This document shows, piece by piece, positions 19,261-32,473 of a stretch of DNA of 64,000 bases. A program made the position numbers and the translations under genes. The stretch comes from Novakomyces olei (Eukaryota > Ascomycota > Novakomycetes > Novakomycetales > Novakomycetaceae), in contig JADEYG010000001.1 of the NCBI GenBank assembly GCA_016906335.1, forward strand, positions 930,001 to 994,000. Direction: 5' to 3'. The stretch's first letter is position 1; each line of letters starts with the position of its first letter. The notes beneath the pieces are model-generated. The model had not been told where the DNA came from and made no database searches. It saw only the letters and a program-made list of their open reading frames with translations.

Positions 19261-20634
19261 ATGGTCGCTGCGCCAGAGCATACGCCTCGGCAAGACCGGC
19301 TGCTGCGCTTTCAAGGCCACCACTACTTTCGGCAACGCCTCGTCTTCTCTATCCTGTCGCGGCGGCCTGTTCGCATCGAGGGCATTCGGGCAAACGATGC
19401 TTCGCCTGGGCTCAAAGGTGGGTTACTGCTTTAGACGATCCCCTATCGACAGCTTGAGCTTTCGACCCTTTGCTCTTTTTATTAGCGGAATTTTACTATT
19501 TTAATTCATGATAATCTATTTTCTATTAATTCTATTCTCTATTCTCTATTCATTCGATCATTGGCGTGTCTGACTCGTCTTTTATTACTCGTCTTTTATG
19601 ACTTTCTAATCGCAGACTACGAGATCAAGTTTCTACGGTTGCTGGACGCACTGACGAACGGAACAGCCTTTGAAATATCGTACACGGGCACTACAGTATA
19701 CGTGCGCCCCGGCCGTATACAAGGAGGCGCGGTAGATGTGGATTGTGGCACTCGGCCGTTGGGATACTTTATAGAAGGTGTATTACCACTTTTACCCTGG
19801 GGCAAAAGCACTGCTCAGTTAAATCTGCACGGCGTCACCCTCGGCAGCGAATGCGACCCGAGTGTTGACCTGGTACGCACTGCCCTTTTGCCTCCATTAA
19901 AAGCCCAGCTTGCTCTGAGCGATGAATTGGAGCTGAGAATATTAAAACGAGCTGCCGGTAATGCTCCTCCAAAAGCAAACGCCTCTCTACCATCCAACTC
20001 TGGACAAGTATTGCTTGTCTGCCCAATCGTTAAGCAGTCATTCCCGACTCTGCACTGGCTCGATCCCGGACGGATACAAAGGATCCGTGGAATCGCCAGT
20101 ACTGTACGCGTTTCTCCAGCAATTGCCACCCGGCTAGTCGAGTCGGCACGTGGAGTATTGAACCGGTTTATCCCTGATATATACATCTATACGGACGTAC
20201 GACACGGCGCGGAGGCAGCAGGCACCCAGCCCGCCTGGGCACTGACGCTCGTGGCTGAAAGCACGACCGGATGCGTAGCCACGGCTGAGGCGCAAAGCTC
20301 AGCGGGAGCTGTTCCGGAAGACGTTGCACGTGACTGCGCCCGGGCACTGCTGACAGCCGTACGTGGGGGTGGCTGTGTAGACGCTTCACAGTTGCGCATG
20401 GTTCTGGCTGCAATGGTGCTGGGCCCACCCGATGTTGGTCGGGTCAGGATTGGAGCGGACCTGCTTACGCCTGGAGTTGTCCAGTACCTGCGGGATATCC
20501 GACAGTTCTTTGGCACCGAGTTCCGAGTACAGCAGGCGCAAAGTGGTTCACAAAACAAGGGAGAAGCGGCAAACGAGGTTATACTGAGCTGCGTTGGAAC
20601 AGGGTTTACGAACGCTAATCGTACAGTGGCCTAG
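19261..20634 (+). CDS. RCL1: RNA 3'-terminal phosphate cyclase-like protein, 18S rRNA processing
   Basis: Exons 19261-19417 and 19616-20634 join to 391 aa. The protein belongs to the RTC fold but, by family knowledge, lacks cyclase activity. It works with Bms1 in the small-subunit processome at early pre-rRNA cleavage (A0-A2) in the nucleolus. Family marks are LRFQGHHYFRQRLV near the start, IRANDASPGLKDYEIKFLRL across the splice junction, and VDCGTRPLGYFIEGVLPLLP. The donor is GTGGGT. The acceptor is CTAATCGCAG, with the branch A only 6 nt from the exon. Yeast Rcl1 is 367 aa, so length fits. Joining exon 1 is required because the second exon alone starts mid-domain. Confidence 0.92.
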
Positions 20635-21417
20635 TCTACTAGTGTATTCCGCAGAGCGTAATCTGGATACAGGTCTTGCCTCGGGCAAAAGTATTACTGC
20701 TCACGCTCAGAATAACGCTGTGGCTTTAAAATGCCCAGAGTGTTTAATGGATTTGAACGGGTTCAAGATGAAACAGGTCACTGGTACCAGCATTTGTATT
20801 CATGGGGCGTTATTATTTGGGGGTTGATGTAATACAGGAAGCGTTTTTGTCTGGCCACGCTTGCTACTAATGATACTTTGCATAATGGTACGGCTGCCTC
20901 TGTGAGGCGGCCGGCAGACACTGCTTGGCTCGTGTGCTCGGGCTAGTCTGCGCTACGAGTAAATTTGATGTACAATACCGTTTGAACTGTATCGTGTTTG
21001 ATAAAGTAAAGGACTAGATGTGTAGGTCAATAGTATTGTAAAAAATAATGCAGAGTCATACATTAAATTAAGAAAGGTCGGGACGATGAAACAACCCAAA
21101 AATGCAACAGAAAAATTAAGCACAATGCTGATAAATTGACGGCCAAAACCGATACAAGTAGAACATTTTCAAGTACGTAATACTTTTTTTAATCTTTCAA
21201 GTGCTTCTAATTAATTAATTAATTGATTAATTATTTATTTTTGCGCATATTTATCATAAATTAGTATATCGTTATATTATTTTTAAATATTAATATTAAT
21301 TAACAACCACCATCTGCCGTGGCGCAAACAATACCGCGTACACGACAACAGCAATCAAAGCCGCGGAGCAGATGCATTGATTGTAAATTTTGGCCTAACG
21401 GCAATAAATAGCGCGCT
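20635..21417. other. Intergenic region between RCL1 and GPI16
   Basis: Mostly AT-rich. A GC-richer island at about 20890-20965 has no frame, tRNA shape or snoRNA box pair that I can support. No gene called. Confidence 0.55.
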
Positions 21418-23350
21418 ATGAAATTTGCTATTTTCCTCTATTTAGCTGCAATTGCAGCGGCCGTATCGTCTGCCAGCAGAGGAAATGGCGATTACCAAGA
21501 GGAGCTTCGAGTCCGGGCGTTGGACAACAAGTTCGTCTTGCTCTCGTTTGTCTTTGACATAACGGTCGAAGCTCCAAGCGATGCTCCAGCTGCCTTGGCT
21601 TCCAGGCATCAGTCCTTGATACCGCGGCAATTATCACAGATATTACGGGAGACACAGACTCACGAACTGCATCTTCGCTTTTCCCGAGGCCGTTGGCACT
21701 ATGAGCAATGGGGCAGATTACCAGTTAACGGGTCTGCCACGGGCGGCACTGGCGCAGAAATTTGGGCATACATACGGAACGAGGCAGATGACGAGGCAAA
21801 GCCGGCCGACGCGCACAATAAAATTGAGTATCGTCACGGGCCCCGTGACGATACTGAGGTTTCGGGAGGATTATCTTTGGCCGGAATCGAAACGCAAAAT
21901 CAAACGTTCCGGCGCTGGAGGGCACTGGTAAAGGCGCTTTCTGGCCTAACCTGTGCTTCTCTAAACTTCATTGATGAATCACTGACTCACATGCCTCAGT
22001 TTGCCTTTGGAGCGCTTAACGGAAGTATTGCGCCCTCAACACGGCTTTACCACGGGATGCTGCCACAGGAAAGCGTGTGTACCGAAAACTTGACGCCGTT
22101 TATAAAGCTGCTTCCTTGTAAGGGCAAAGCAGGACTGTCTCACTTGCTGGATGGGCACCGACTTTTTAGTTCGCAGTGGCATTCGTTAGCTACTGATGTT
22201 GTTCCCTTGGACGCGAGTGGGAAACACGTTCAGTTTACTCAGCGTATAGACGTCGTTTTTAACGTTGAAAACGCTCTTTTCCTTGCTGAAGCTAGTAGCA
22301 ATACCGATGGTAAAGAGGCCGCTCAGGGTGGAATCTATAATGGGCGTCAGGACAGCTGCGAAGGCGTTCCCGCTGGCACTTTTTGCCTGCTCTACCCTCC
22401 TCAGCAAAAGCAGGTAACGCTTGCTCAATTAACGGGGAAGAAAGTCACTAAAACTTGTCCCATTGCGAGTCGTAGCGAAATAATTGTTGATAACGGGGAG
22501 GGAGTTGAATCATTTCCTATTCTGACTGACGTTAATCTTACCACATCGCCAATGTCGAATGGGCCGGTCTCCTTACTAATTGACCGATCAATGACACGTT
22601 TTGGTGGGGAAAGAGGCGGTGTTGCCTTGAATCTCCGTAATACTTTGGCCAATGAAGCTCTTGACGTCGTTTACTATGAGGCTCTGCCCTGGTTCATGCG
22701 GCCTTACTTGCACACATTAGAACTGAGCGTTAATGGCGCTGCGGTAGCTGACCATTCTACTGTCATTAAGCAGATCTATACACTCCCTTTTATCGATCGT
22801 GTACGCGGGACCCATTTGGAAATGAGACTTTGCATTCCACCCAACGATTTTGTTCAATTGCACTGGGAATTTGATAAGGGTGTTTTGCGATATACAGAGT
22901 ACCCTCCAGATGCTAACCGTGGATTTGATATTCCGTAAGTTTAGAAAAAGGAAATTTAAAATAAATAAAGGAACGCTAGTTCTTGTCTAGTTTTTGTTTC
23001 AAATCTCCCGTTTGAGAAGATTTTCTAGAATTTATACTAATCACAGTGGTGCTTTATTCGCAATATTGGATACAAACGGCAGAGGTGTTGAATTTTATCG
23101 TACAATGCCGCTCTTATTGGCCTTACCAACGCCCGATTTCTCAATGCCGTACAACGTCATCATTTTCACGTCTACACTTTTGGCTTTGACGTTTGGCACG
23201 ATTTTTAACACACTTATTCGTCGATTTGTTGCTGTTTCCGACGTCGAACAGACGCGACAACCTTCACCGCTATCACGTTTATTGTCAATTGTGAAACGAG
23301 AGGACAATCGTACAGAAATTGCGTCCAACGGCCAACAGCGAGAGTCTTGA
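21418..23350 (+). CDS. GPI16: GPI transamidase subunit Gpi16 / PIG-T
   Basis: Exons 21418-22934 and 23047-23350 join to 606 aa; yeast Gpi16 is 610. It is a core subunit of the ER GPI transamidase, which attaches GPI anchors to C-terminally cleaved proteins, and is disulfide-linked to the catalytic Gpi8 in characterised species. It begins with a hydrophobic signal peptide (MKFAIFLYLAAIAAAVSS). The large lumenal domain includes LHLRFSRGRWHYEQWGRLP, an unmistakable family block, and one transmembrane helix follows PDFSMPYNVIIFTSTLLAL near the C-terminus. The intron interrupts the RGFDIPGALFA region. The donor is GTAAGT and the acceptor CTAATCACAG. The short cytosolic tail is polar. Confidence 0.95.
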
Positions 23351-23627
23351 GAAGGCAATTTATACCCTTAATGCTGGCATTGATAATACCCAAGTTTTGT
23401 TCATATCTTTCTTAGAAACTGCTTGTCATGACATATTGATGTGCGTTAATGTGCATCATAGGAATTAATATACGTTTTATTTTGAATCATTTAAATAGGA
23501 AAATGCAGAGTACAGCAAGAGTTGTTCATTCATTAGCTAATTGAATGCTAATTGAACGCTGCACTTGACCCTAATTTTCAAATACTAGTTAACCCCAACG
23601 AGTGAAGAATTAGAATATATTTCACAG

Positions 23628-23742
<115 letters not shown>

Positions 23743-23769
23743 TGTGGCTCTATGCAAAAATCCACAGCA

Positions 23770-25544
<1,775 letters not shown>

Positions 25545-25887
25545 CAAATATGGCAGAGGGAGTACAAGGAATAATGCTTGTGATTAATTAAACTAACTAA
25601 ATTAAATTAAATTAAATTAAATTAAATTAAATTAAATTAAATTAAATTAAATTAAATTAAATTAAATTAAATTAAATTAAATTAAATTAAATTAAATTAA
25701 ATTAAATTAAATTAAATTAAATGAAAACAAAGTTTCAATTAGAGACTGCATTACTACATTCACCTTATATCTACATGCACAATGCTACATCTTGGACTAA
25801 ACACTAGATTCATTTTCGTATACACAACTTTTATTCGCTAATCGGCCAGAGCCCAACGTATAGACGACTGTAAGCTCTCGCACAATG
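25545..25887. repeat. Convergent gap holding an (AAATT)n array at 25597-25721
   Basis: About 25 perfect pentamers AAATT fill the centre of the gap between the RVB2 and LIN1 stop codons. The remaining sequence shows no gene. Confidence 0.93.
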
Positions 25888-27537
25888 CTAATTAATAATG
25901 CCAAGAAACTCAGGCTCCCTTTCGACAGGCACAAATCCCTGGGTAGAGCCTGCATGGCGAACAAGAGCTCGCTGAGCAGTTGAAAAAAACCCTTGCTTAG
26001 CCCATGCCTGCATGGTCTCTGTACTGAAGGGCCCAAATACCTGGTCAGTATTGATCCAACGGTACTCCCAATCATAGGCAGCAGCAGCCACACTTGCTTC
26101 GTCTACTGGATCGTCCAAAAGATCATTCATGTCGGACTGTGAAACGGTATACGGCTCGGTGTAAGGCTCTCCCGCTTCGCGTCCGTACAACCGTACAAGC
26201 GCCTCCCGAGAATCGTCGTAAACGTCTTCGTGTCCACGCTCCATAAGCCGGGCCGCAAGTCCCGTTATTGCTTCAACAGCAGTACGAGCAGTTTGGTCCC
26301 CTTCCGTTTGTTCTGCCTTTGATTTCTTTTTCCAGTTCGACCGGGAGGGAAGCCTAGACCCCAATCTCTGCAGGGCTTCGAGAACCGTTTCGCCCGTCTC
26401 CAGCATCGGGATCAGATCCTGCAGTAACGAGGCAGTCGTCACCATACTATCCGACCGCAGATCCGCCCGTTGCTGTTGCTGCTGCTTCTCCATTGCCTCC
26501 CGGGCCCTCCTTATATCACTGCGACGAACGCCCTCTAACCACTGGTCCTGGTGTGCTTCTGGATCAGCTGCTCGACGGATATAGTTTCCTGTTTCATCAA
26601 AGGCTCCTTCTTCCATTTCAGAACGCATATTGAATGCATCAAGCTTGGGCGCGTGCCGCTTTCTGCCTCCTGCGCCAACCTCCTCGTCGGGAACGTCATC
26701 GTCATCGTCCTCCTCGTCCTCCTCATCCTCATCCTCCTCGTCGTCTTGGTCCGGCCCGTCTTGGTCCATGTCTACCTTGTTTGTTGAATGGCTGCGATGA
26801 AAAGCGGAATCGTGGTGTGTAGGCGCCCGCTCCTGGCCTTCAATCTCGTTTATATCCAGAAACCTCACACCTTTGCGTTTGCGTTTAGACGCTCCGGGCA
26901 CAGGATCAGTGCTGGCCGCTCCTTTGTCGGGAGTGTCGCCGGCATCGTCGTCCGAACTCGAGTAGCCTAGTGTGTAAGACACGAGCAAGTAAGACAGGGC
27001 TCAACGAACGACGGTATTTAATAAATAAACTGGGCAGAAAGCAGAGAGCAGCCAAACGATGTTTCAATAAAATTTGAATGAAAAAATAGGGCAAATAGCA
27101 AATAGCAAATAGCAAATAGCAAATAGCAAATAGCAAAACAATCCAGAGGCCACTGCTCAAGGCAGACGAGTACAAGTGCTTGTCAGAAAAAAAGATTGCG
27201 AGGACCAGAGGAAAAAAAGACGTAAAGCGGCAGATACGAATCACAAACGGGACAAAATACCGCGCTCTTACAAAGCAGCTATACACAGCAGCTTACCATC
27301 CAGGTTGACGCCCCTGCGCCGCCTCGACCGGCTGAAGCCAATGTCTTGTGTCCCATTTTCGTCGTCGCCAGTATCGTCAGCCGCCAGCAAGGTTGGGTGC
27401 GCCGCGTCCCAGCGAGCACGTTTATCGCCGACCGACTCCGTTTCAGCGTCGGCAATCGGCTCCGCGAGCCTTTGCTCACTCGAGCGGTCTGCCGTCGACT
27501 GCATACGTGACTTGTTTACGCTAAACGTGCATGTCAC
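25888..27537 (-). CDS. LIN1: LIN1/CD2BP2-like GYF-domain protein of the U5 snRNP
   Basis: Exons 27537-27297 and 26966-25888 join to 439 aa (phase 1, completing a glycine codon). By family knowledge it associates with U5 snRNP and Prp6-type factors in tri-snRNP biogenesis. The N-terminal half is charged, with a basic patch (SRSRRRRG), a YSSSDDDAGD segment and a long Asp/Glu run (about 150-170). The conserved central block MRSEMEEGAFDETGNY followed by WLEGVRRSDI is typical of CD2BP2. The C-terminal GYF domain has YRWINTDQVFGPFSTETM. The 330-bp intron has donor GTAAGC and contains a 7-bp repeat. No strong CTAAC branch is visible, so the acceptor is the least certain part. Confidence 0.85.
27091..27137. 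repeat. 7-bp repeat (CAAATAG)n in the LIN1 intron
   Basis: Between six and seven perfect copies of CAAATAG lie within the intron at 27296-26967. Confidence 0.9.
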
Positions 27538-28998
27538 GCTTCCTCGTACATCTGACGTCTGTTAACATTTTGATTATTATTACATTATTTAATTAATATA
27601 ACATTATTACATTACATTACATTATTACATTATTACATTGTTACATTATTAGATTACATTATCATATTGTTACATTGTTATTATTAGATTACATAATCAT
27701 ATTGCTACATTGTTACATAATTACATAATTACATTACATTATTCAGTACATTTCTCTAATATATTAAGCACATTTTCCATGTTCAATATTTTTCCTCATA
27801 TCTTCAAAACTTCCATCTACTTAATTATCCCTTTAAACTAACCCTTTAAACTAACCCTTTAAACAATCACCTTTCGCTTAATCGTCCAATGTGCGAGTCG
27901 TTCTCAATGGTACATAAACGCCAATATCAAGTCACGTGAAGGGTACAGCCGTCGCTAGTATATTAGCGCTCCGCATTGGCTGTGCTGCCTACGGTTTACT
28001 GATAATCTTTCAGCCATTCCTATTCAGCGTCCACTGCTTGCACGTGTGCCATACTTTAAATGCCAAGCCGAAACATTACTTGCCCGTCCTCAAACAGGGA
28101 GTAAATCACGAATAAAGTGTAAAAGTCTATAGCCCGAAGAAATTGTGAAAGGTTATACAGGGTTACACGCCCGTTTCAGTCTGCCTCATTAAGCGTATAA
28201 GAGTGCCAAGCTTTGGCCGTCAAACATACATACATACGCGCACGAGGCACTGCACGTGCAAATGCCACGAGTATCGCCAACCACTGTGCGTGCACGATAC
28301 ACGTTTTTGCGAGTGGAAAATGTCAAATGTACTCTCGCTAATTGGCAGTTTGCGTGTGCGCTGCTGCGTCTTTTATTGGTACTCTCCTGTATATTTGCCA
28401 TTGGCACTCGAGCGGCCATTCTGCTCCAATTAAACGACGATGCCCCATACAACGACTTTATGTCCTACACTCATACTTTATGTCCACTCATACTTTATAT
28501 ACACTATACTTTACTCCGTCTCCGCTCGGAGCGGTAACCTGCACTTTGCGCCATACCGAAATTTTGCCTAAACGGTCGCCTATAAATTATCCATTTGTGT
28601 AATTTGTCAGAGCACATTAATAACATGAATAACATTTAACATATAACATTAATAACAACATTATGTTTTAATATACATTAAATGAGATTAAATAGAGCAT
28701 TAAAACTGCATACGATCGCATCACTAAACTCAAAACCTTTCCTCGCTTTGGCACTCGTGTGCCTTTAAGCGATTCGCGTCTGCGTCTGCGACTGCGACTG
28801 CGTCTCGTCGTATGAGCTCGCGTCTTTTTGCAGTGGACATTGCCAAGCACACTCGCCCAGTGGCTGACTGCTTTTCGTCTAGAGCAACCAGTCTCCCGTG
28901 CACAAAAGGCTACCGTAGCCAGTCTCCTTTGGTGCAGCAGCTTTGGCCAACGGCCATAGTCTGATCTCTGCGCACATTTTTCTGACAAGTTTTTCTTG

Positions 28999-29025
28999 CA
29001 ATCTCTGATTTGCAATCAGAGATTG
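28999..29025. promoter_or_regulatory. Perfect 12-bp inverted repeat with 3-nt loop
   Basis: CAATCTCTGATT, loop TGC, then AATCAGAGATTG: a perfect palindrome 255-281 bp before the Zn2Cys6 gene's ATG. It could be a dimer-binding site or an RNA hairpin. Function is unknown. Confidence 0.55.
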
Positions 29026-29134
29026 GCTGCTTTTTGCATTACTGCTTTTCTTCAGATCAATTTCAGGATAACTTTAGGTCAACTTGAGCTTTCCAACAGC
29101 TTTTCTTCAGGCTAACTTTGGCTACAACTTTTTG

Positions 29135-29276
29135 CTTTTATTCAATTTCTACAGCTTTTATTCAGTTTCTACAGCTTTTATTCAGTTTCTACAGCTTTTA
29201 TTCAGTTTCTACAGCTTTTATTCAGTTTCTACAGCTTTTATTCAGTTTCTACAGCTTTTATTCAATTTCTACAGCT
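29135..29276. repeat. 20-bp tandem array ending at the Zn2Cys6 start codon
   Basis: Seven copies of CAGTTTCTACAGCTTTTATT, with the outer ones slightly changed, stop 3 bp before the ATG at 29280. The unit has no stop codon on the plus strand, so it can be read in frame with the gene as a hydrophobic 20-residue repeat. I treat it as 5' UTR or promoter. Confidence 0.92.
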
Positions 29277-29279
29277 ATC

Positions 29280-31817
29280 ATGGCGGCAACGGCGACAGAG
29301 CAGCCTCGAAAACGCGGTGTCCGCTCAAAGGACGGGTGCGCTACGTGCCGCAAACGCAAAGTCAAGTGCGACGAGACGAAACCCGTCTGCCGGCAGTGTC
29401 GGCGGCTGAACCTGGAGTGTGAAGGGTACACGAAAAAGATCCTTTTCCGAGACGATACGCTGCGAGTCAAGCGGCGAATGTCCTCTGTCTCTGTAACGCT
29501 CGGCAACCCGGTCTTTGATCCAAAGGCCACGCGCCGCCTTGCACCGCAGCCTGCAGCTGCCCTGCGAGTGCCTTCGTACTTTGGCCGGCTGGCTGCTACT
29601 CGCAGTGCTGCTCAGTTTGATATTCTGACACCCACAAACTTTCTTGCTGCCTTTGAAGGCGATGACGAGGAGGAGGAGGATGAGGAAGAGGAGGAGCCAC
29701 AGGGACTGAGGTTTACAGTAACTGCTCCTGAGGGAAACAGCAAGGCAGAGTTAGAGTTAGAGTTGGAGGCAAAGGCAAAAGGAGGGGCAGAATTGGAGCC
29801 AGAGTTGGAGCCAGATTTGGAGGCAGAGAGGGAGACCGACTATTCTCTAGCACGCAGCTTTTTCTCACCGAAAAGCTCTGGCAATTCCGAGGCTAGTGTA
29901 GAGGCGGGTACAGAGGCAAATAATTTCCTCAATGTGCCCGGACGCAGCGAGCAGCTGTCGCCTCCACGTAAAAGACGCCGGAGTTTTACGCTGCAAGAGC
30001 TCTTCCACCCAACAGACCTCGATCCGCCGCTCTCGCCTCGCTTAAAGCGCGAGTGCACTCAGCACGGAGACGCTGGCAGTATCCAGCAGCCGCTAACGCC
30101 GGAGAACGATGGGTCCGGGCCGGAACTGTCGCCCGGAGCAGCTGCCACTGTGCGCCTGGAAAAGCCGGAGCGGGAAGAGCAGCGCTTCCTCGCCAACAAC
30201 GCTGGCGGCACTGAGATTGAGGACTCAGTGGACGGAGACAAGTTTTATGTTTACACGGAGAGTGCGTGTGAGGATGAGACGGAGCAAGAGTCTATCGTCC
30301 GCAGCAAAATGTGTGTAAACACGATCCTGTGTATGGTGGCAAGGGGTATGCTTAACGCCGGAGCCATAGACGGAGCTCTTAACGCCGGAGACAGAGCCGG
30401 AGCCATAGACGGCACTACTCTGTCCGGCTTTACAGAGCCGAGTGCCCTCGTCTCCGCGATCGAGGCGGACGAGTATACTCTTGCGCAGATGGCCGTCTCT
30501 GCCGCTGCGCAGGTGCCGAACGGAGTGCCCGGGTCTCTGCCGGACATTGCTCCGCTCGGCGTTAAGGTCTCTGCGGACCGACGGTTCCTGCACCACTACG
30601 TCAGCGTCGTCTCGGCGCGCATGATTGCACCCGACCGCGGCCGTAATAACCCCTTTACCACTGTTTTTGCACAATTATCCTGCTCTCATCCGCCACTTTT
30701 ACATGCAATTTTGGCTATATCTGCTCAGGACGTGTCCCGCTACGAAGGCCGTCTGCCCTTTGAGGCCTTTACCCACTACCAAAGAGCCTCTCGCTTGTTC
30801 CTGGAGCACCTGCAGCACCCGCAAAACTATGCTCGGGACCAAGGTCTGCTGGCTACCGCCTGCCTTTTATGTGCGTATGAGATAACTGCCCCCGAGGGCG
30901 ATACTTGGAGAGCCCATTTGAACGGAGCACTGCAGATAATGAAGCAGAGAGCCGCTGCTGCCAACTATGAGCCAGAGGCAATGTACAGCGAGGGCACTTT
31001 TCTCACTTCCTGGTGGGCCACACTGGATATCCACGATGCCCTCTTTGACCAACATGGCGGTAAAATCATTCGGTTCCTCAAGTCACATGGGCTCGTGCCG
31101 CCCAGTGGCCAGGGCAAATCCTTTCCGCAGATAGAAAAGACGGAAGATGAGAGGAGAGAGTTTCCTTTTCTCTCGCCCATGCTCGCGTTCAACCAGCGAC
31201 TGCTTTTGCTCCAGTTTGATATTGCTGAAATATCACAAATGCGTCTTGGGCAGCACAGCAGCGGCTTTGATACAGACGGCTACTCTGCACGACTGCGCCA
31301 GGCAAAGGCCGATCTGTACGCCTGCTGGCACGAGGAATGCCCTGGTCTTTGCTTTGATTTGAAGACGTACCGTGCCGCTGATCAGGTATGGAAAACACGG
31401 TGGAAGCGTGGGATTCCAGTGGCACAGGGCTGCCTGAGCAAAATCCACGCTCTGCAATTAGTGCTGCACCTGATCGAGCCGGGTTCGTACGACGAGGCAA
31501 CGATAAGGGCGAGTATTACGGAGATTGGGCTTATCGCCGAGGATATACTGGAGTTTGATGAGGTTACAGGCCGACGGTTCATCCTTTTTCCCATCTTTGT
31601 GGCCACTATTGCGGCTGATTCTTTTGCCGACAAACAGAGACTGCTCTCGCAGCTACGCAGGATGGAAATGGCTAATGTCGGCAGTACATTTTTCCGTAGT
31701 CGCATGCTGCTACAGGAACTGGTGGATTTGCAGGCCAGCCGGGTCTGTGAGGGCGAGTCTATGGATCTCGACTGGTCCGTGCTGTGTAAGCGGGCGCGCA
31801 GTATTGCTCTTGTATAG
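29280..31817 (+). CDS. Zn2Cys6 transcription factor with Fungal_trans_2 domain
   Basis: Intronless from the chosen ATG, 845 aa. The N-terminal binuclear zinc cluster runs CATCRKRKVKC to CRQCRRLNLEC, spacing CX2CX6CX6CX2CX6C, starting at residue 20. After it comes an acidic, repeat-rich linker (Asp/Glu run and Glu-Leu repeats, about 130-185). The C-terminal 450 residues look like the fungal regulator domain 2 of the Uga3/ARCA type (ARDQGLLATACLLCAYEI, then TWRAHLNGALQIMKQ). The target genes cannot be predicted. The frame continues upstream through the 20-bp array to 29118. I chose the ATG at 29280 because zinc-cluster factors normally begin shortly before the cysteines and a 54-residue hydrophobic leader would be unusual for a nuclear protein. 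Confidence 0.88.
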   Translation: MAATATEQPRKRGVRSKDGCATCRKRKVKCDETKPVCRQCRRLNLECEGYTKKILFRDDTLRVKRRMSSVSVTLGNPVFDPKATRRLAPQPAAALRVPSYFGRLAATRSAAQFDILTPTNFLAAFEGDDEEEEDEEEEEPQGLRFTVTAPEGNSKAELELELEAKAKGGAELEPELEPDLEAERETDYSLARSFFSPKSSGNSEASVEAGTEANNFLNVPGRSEQLSPPRKRRRSFTLQELFHPTDLDPPLSPRLKRECTQHGDAGSIQQPLTPENDGSGPELSPGAAATVRLEKPEREEQRFLANNAGGTEIEDSVDGDKFYVYTESACEDETEQESIVRSKMCVNTILCMVARGMLNAGAIDGALNAGDRAGAIDGTTLSGFTEPSALVSAIEADEYTLAQMAVSAAAQVPNGVPGSLPDIAPLGVKVSADRRFLHHYVSVVSARMIAPDRGRNNPFTTVFAQLSCSHPPLLHAILAISAQDVSRYEGRLPFEAFTHYQRASRLFLEHLQHPQNYARDQGLLATACLLCAYEITAPEGDTWRAHLNGALQIMKQRAAAANYEPEAMYSEGTFLTSWWATLDIHDALFDQHGGKIIRFLKSHGLVPPSGQGKSFPQIEKTEDERREFPFLSPMLAFNQRLLLLQFDIAEISQMRLGQHSSGFDTDGYSARLRQAKADLYACWHEECPGLCFDLKTYRAADQVWKTRWKRGIPVAQGCLSKIHALQLVLHLIEPGSYDEATIRASITEIGLIAEDILEFDEVTGRRFILFPIFVATIAADSFADKQRLLSQLRRMEMANVGSTFFRSRMLLQELVDLQASRVCEGESMDLDWSVLCKRARSIALV

Positions 31818-31869
31818 TTTTGTAGCGATTTTTGGGTTAGTGATATGGGTGATGACTATAAATAAATAT

Positions 31870-32092
31870 GAACAATGAACAATGAACAATGAACAATGAA
31901 CAATGAACAATGAACAATGAACAATGAACAATGAACAATGAACAATGAACAATGAACAATGAACAATGAACAATGAACAATGAACAATGAACAATGAACA
32001 ATGAACAATGAACAATGAACAATGAACAATGAACAATGAACAATGAACAATGAACAATGAACAATGAACAATGAACAATGAACAATGAACAA
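31870..32092. repeat. 7-bp tandem array (AACAATG)n
   Basis: About 32 virtually perfect heptamers start roughly 50 bp after the Zn2Cys6 stop codon. The unit is stop-free on the minus strand in every frame, which creates several overlapping spurious open frames of Phe/Ile/Val/His/Cys/Ser/Leu repeats. Confidence 0.95.
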
Positions 32093-32473
32093 TATGAATT
32101 ATTTTGGATAAATATTGTTGATCAAAAGGTTAATCCTTAAAATATATTAAATTAACCCTAATCCTTAAAATCTACTGAATTAACCCTAATCCTAGGCACC
32201 TATAATTGTTTCTTAGATCGAGCAATAAATACTTACTTTGCAATCCAATTCGATCTGAAATTCAATCATGTAGCGGCAGCTCGTTGCTCGTGTGGGTGAG
32301 TTGGGCAATTAGTCAAAGGTAATTCGTCTCTACTAAATACAACAATCTCACGGGAAAGTATTTATATATATTTATATATATATATTTATATATATATATT
32401 TATATATTTATATTTATGTATAAGTATATGTACATTAATAATGAGGATATCTATGTATCTAACCAAAATGCCT
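32093..32473. other. Convergent gap with paired AATTAACCCTAATCC words
   Basis: Two copies of AATTAACCCTAATCC lie about 28 bp apart (32151-32192) within a near-repeat of AATCCTTAAAAT. A TATATT-rich run follows at about 32358-32420. No gene. Confidence 0.6.

Larger units (their letters stand above)
27538..29279. other. Divergent intergenic region between LIN1 and the Zn2Cys6 factor
   Basis: About 1.7 kb. It contains an ACATTATT-rich repeat (27575-27750), three copies of CCCTTTAAACTAA (27829-27868), a 12-bp perfect hairpin (28999-29025) and a 20-bp array against the next start codon. Open frames at 28203-28602 and 28668-29015 overlap each other on both strands and match nothing I recognise, so they are not called. 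Confidence 0.6.

Noticed and set aside
20890-20965. GC-rich island, possible structured RNA or snoRNA
   Set aside because: No paired C/D or H/ACA boxes and no convincing stem by eye.
28203-29015. Open frames of 76-115 codons on both strands
   Set aside because: They overlap one another on opposite strands, match no known family and lie in a promoter-type gap.
29118-29279. 54-codon N-terminal extension of the Zn2Cys6 factor
   Set aside because: It consists of the 20-bp array read as a hydrophobic repeat; atypical for a nuclear factor. Kept as a finding, not in the CDS.
31710-32092. Three overlapping minus-strand frames of about 80-120 codons
   Set aside because: Created by the stop-free heptamer array; all phases are open, which marks a repeat, not a gene.
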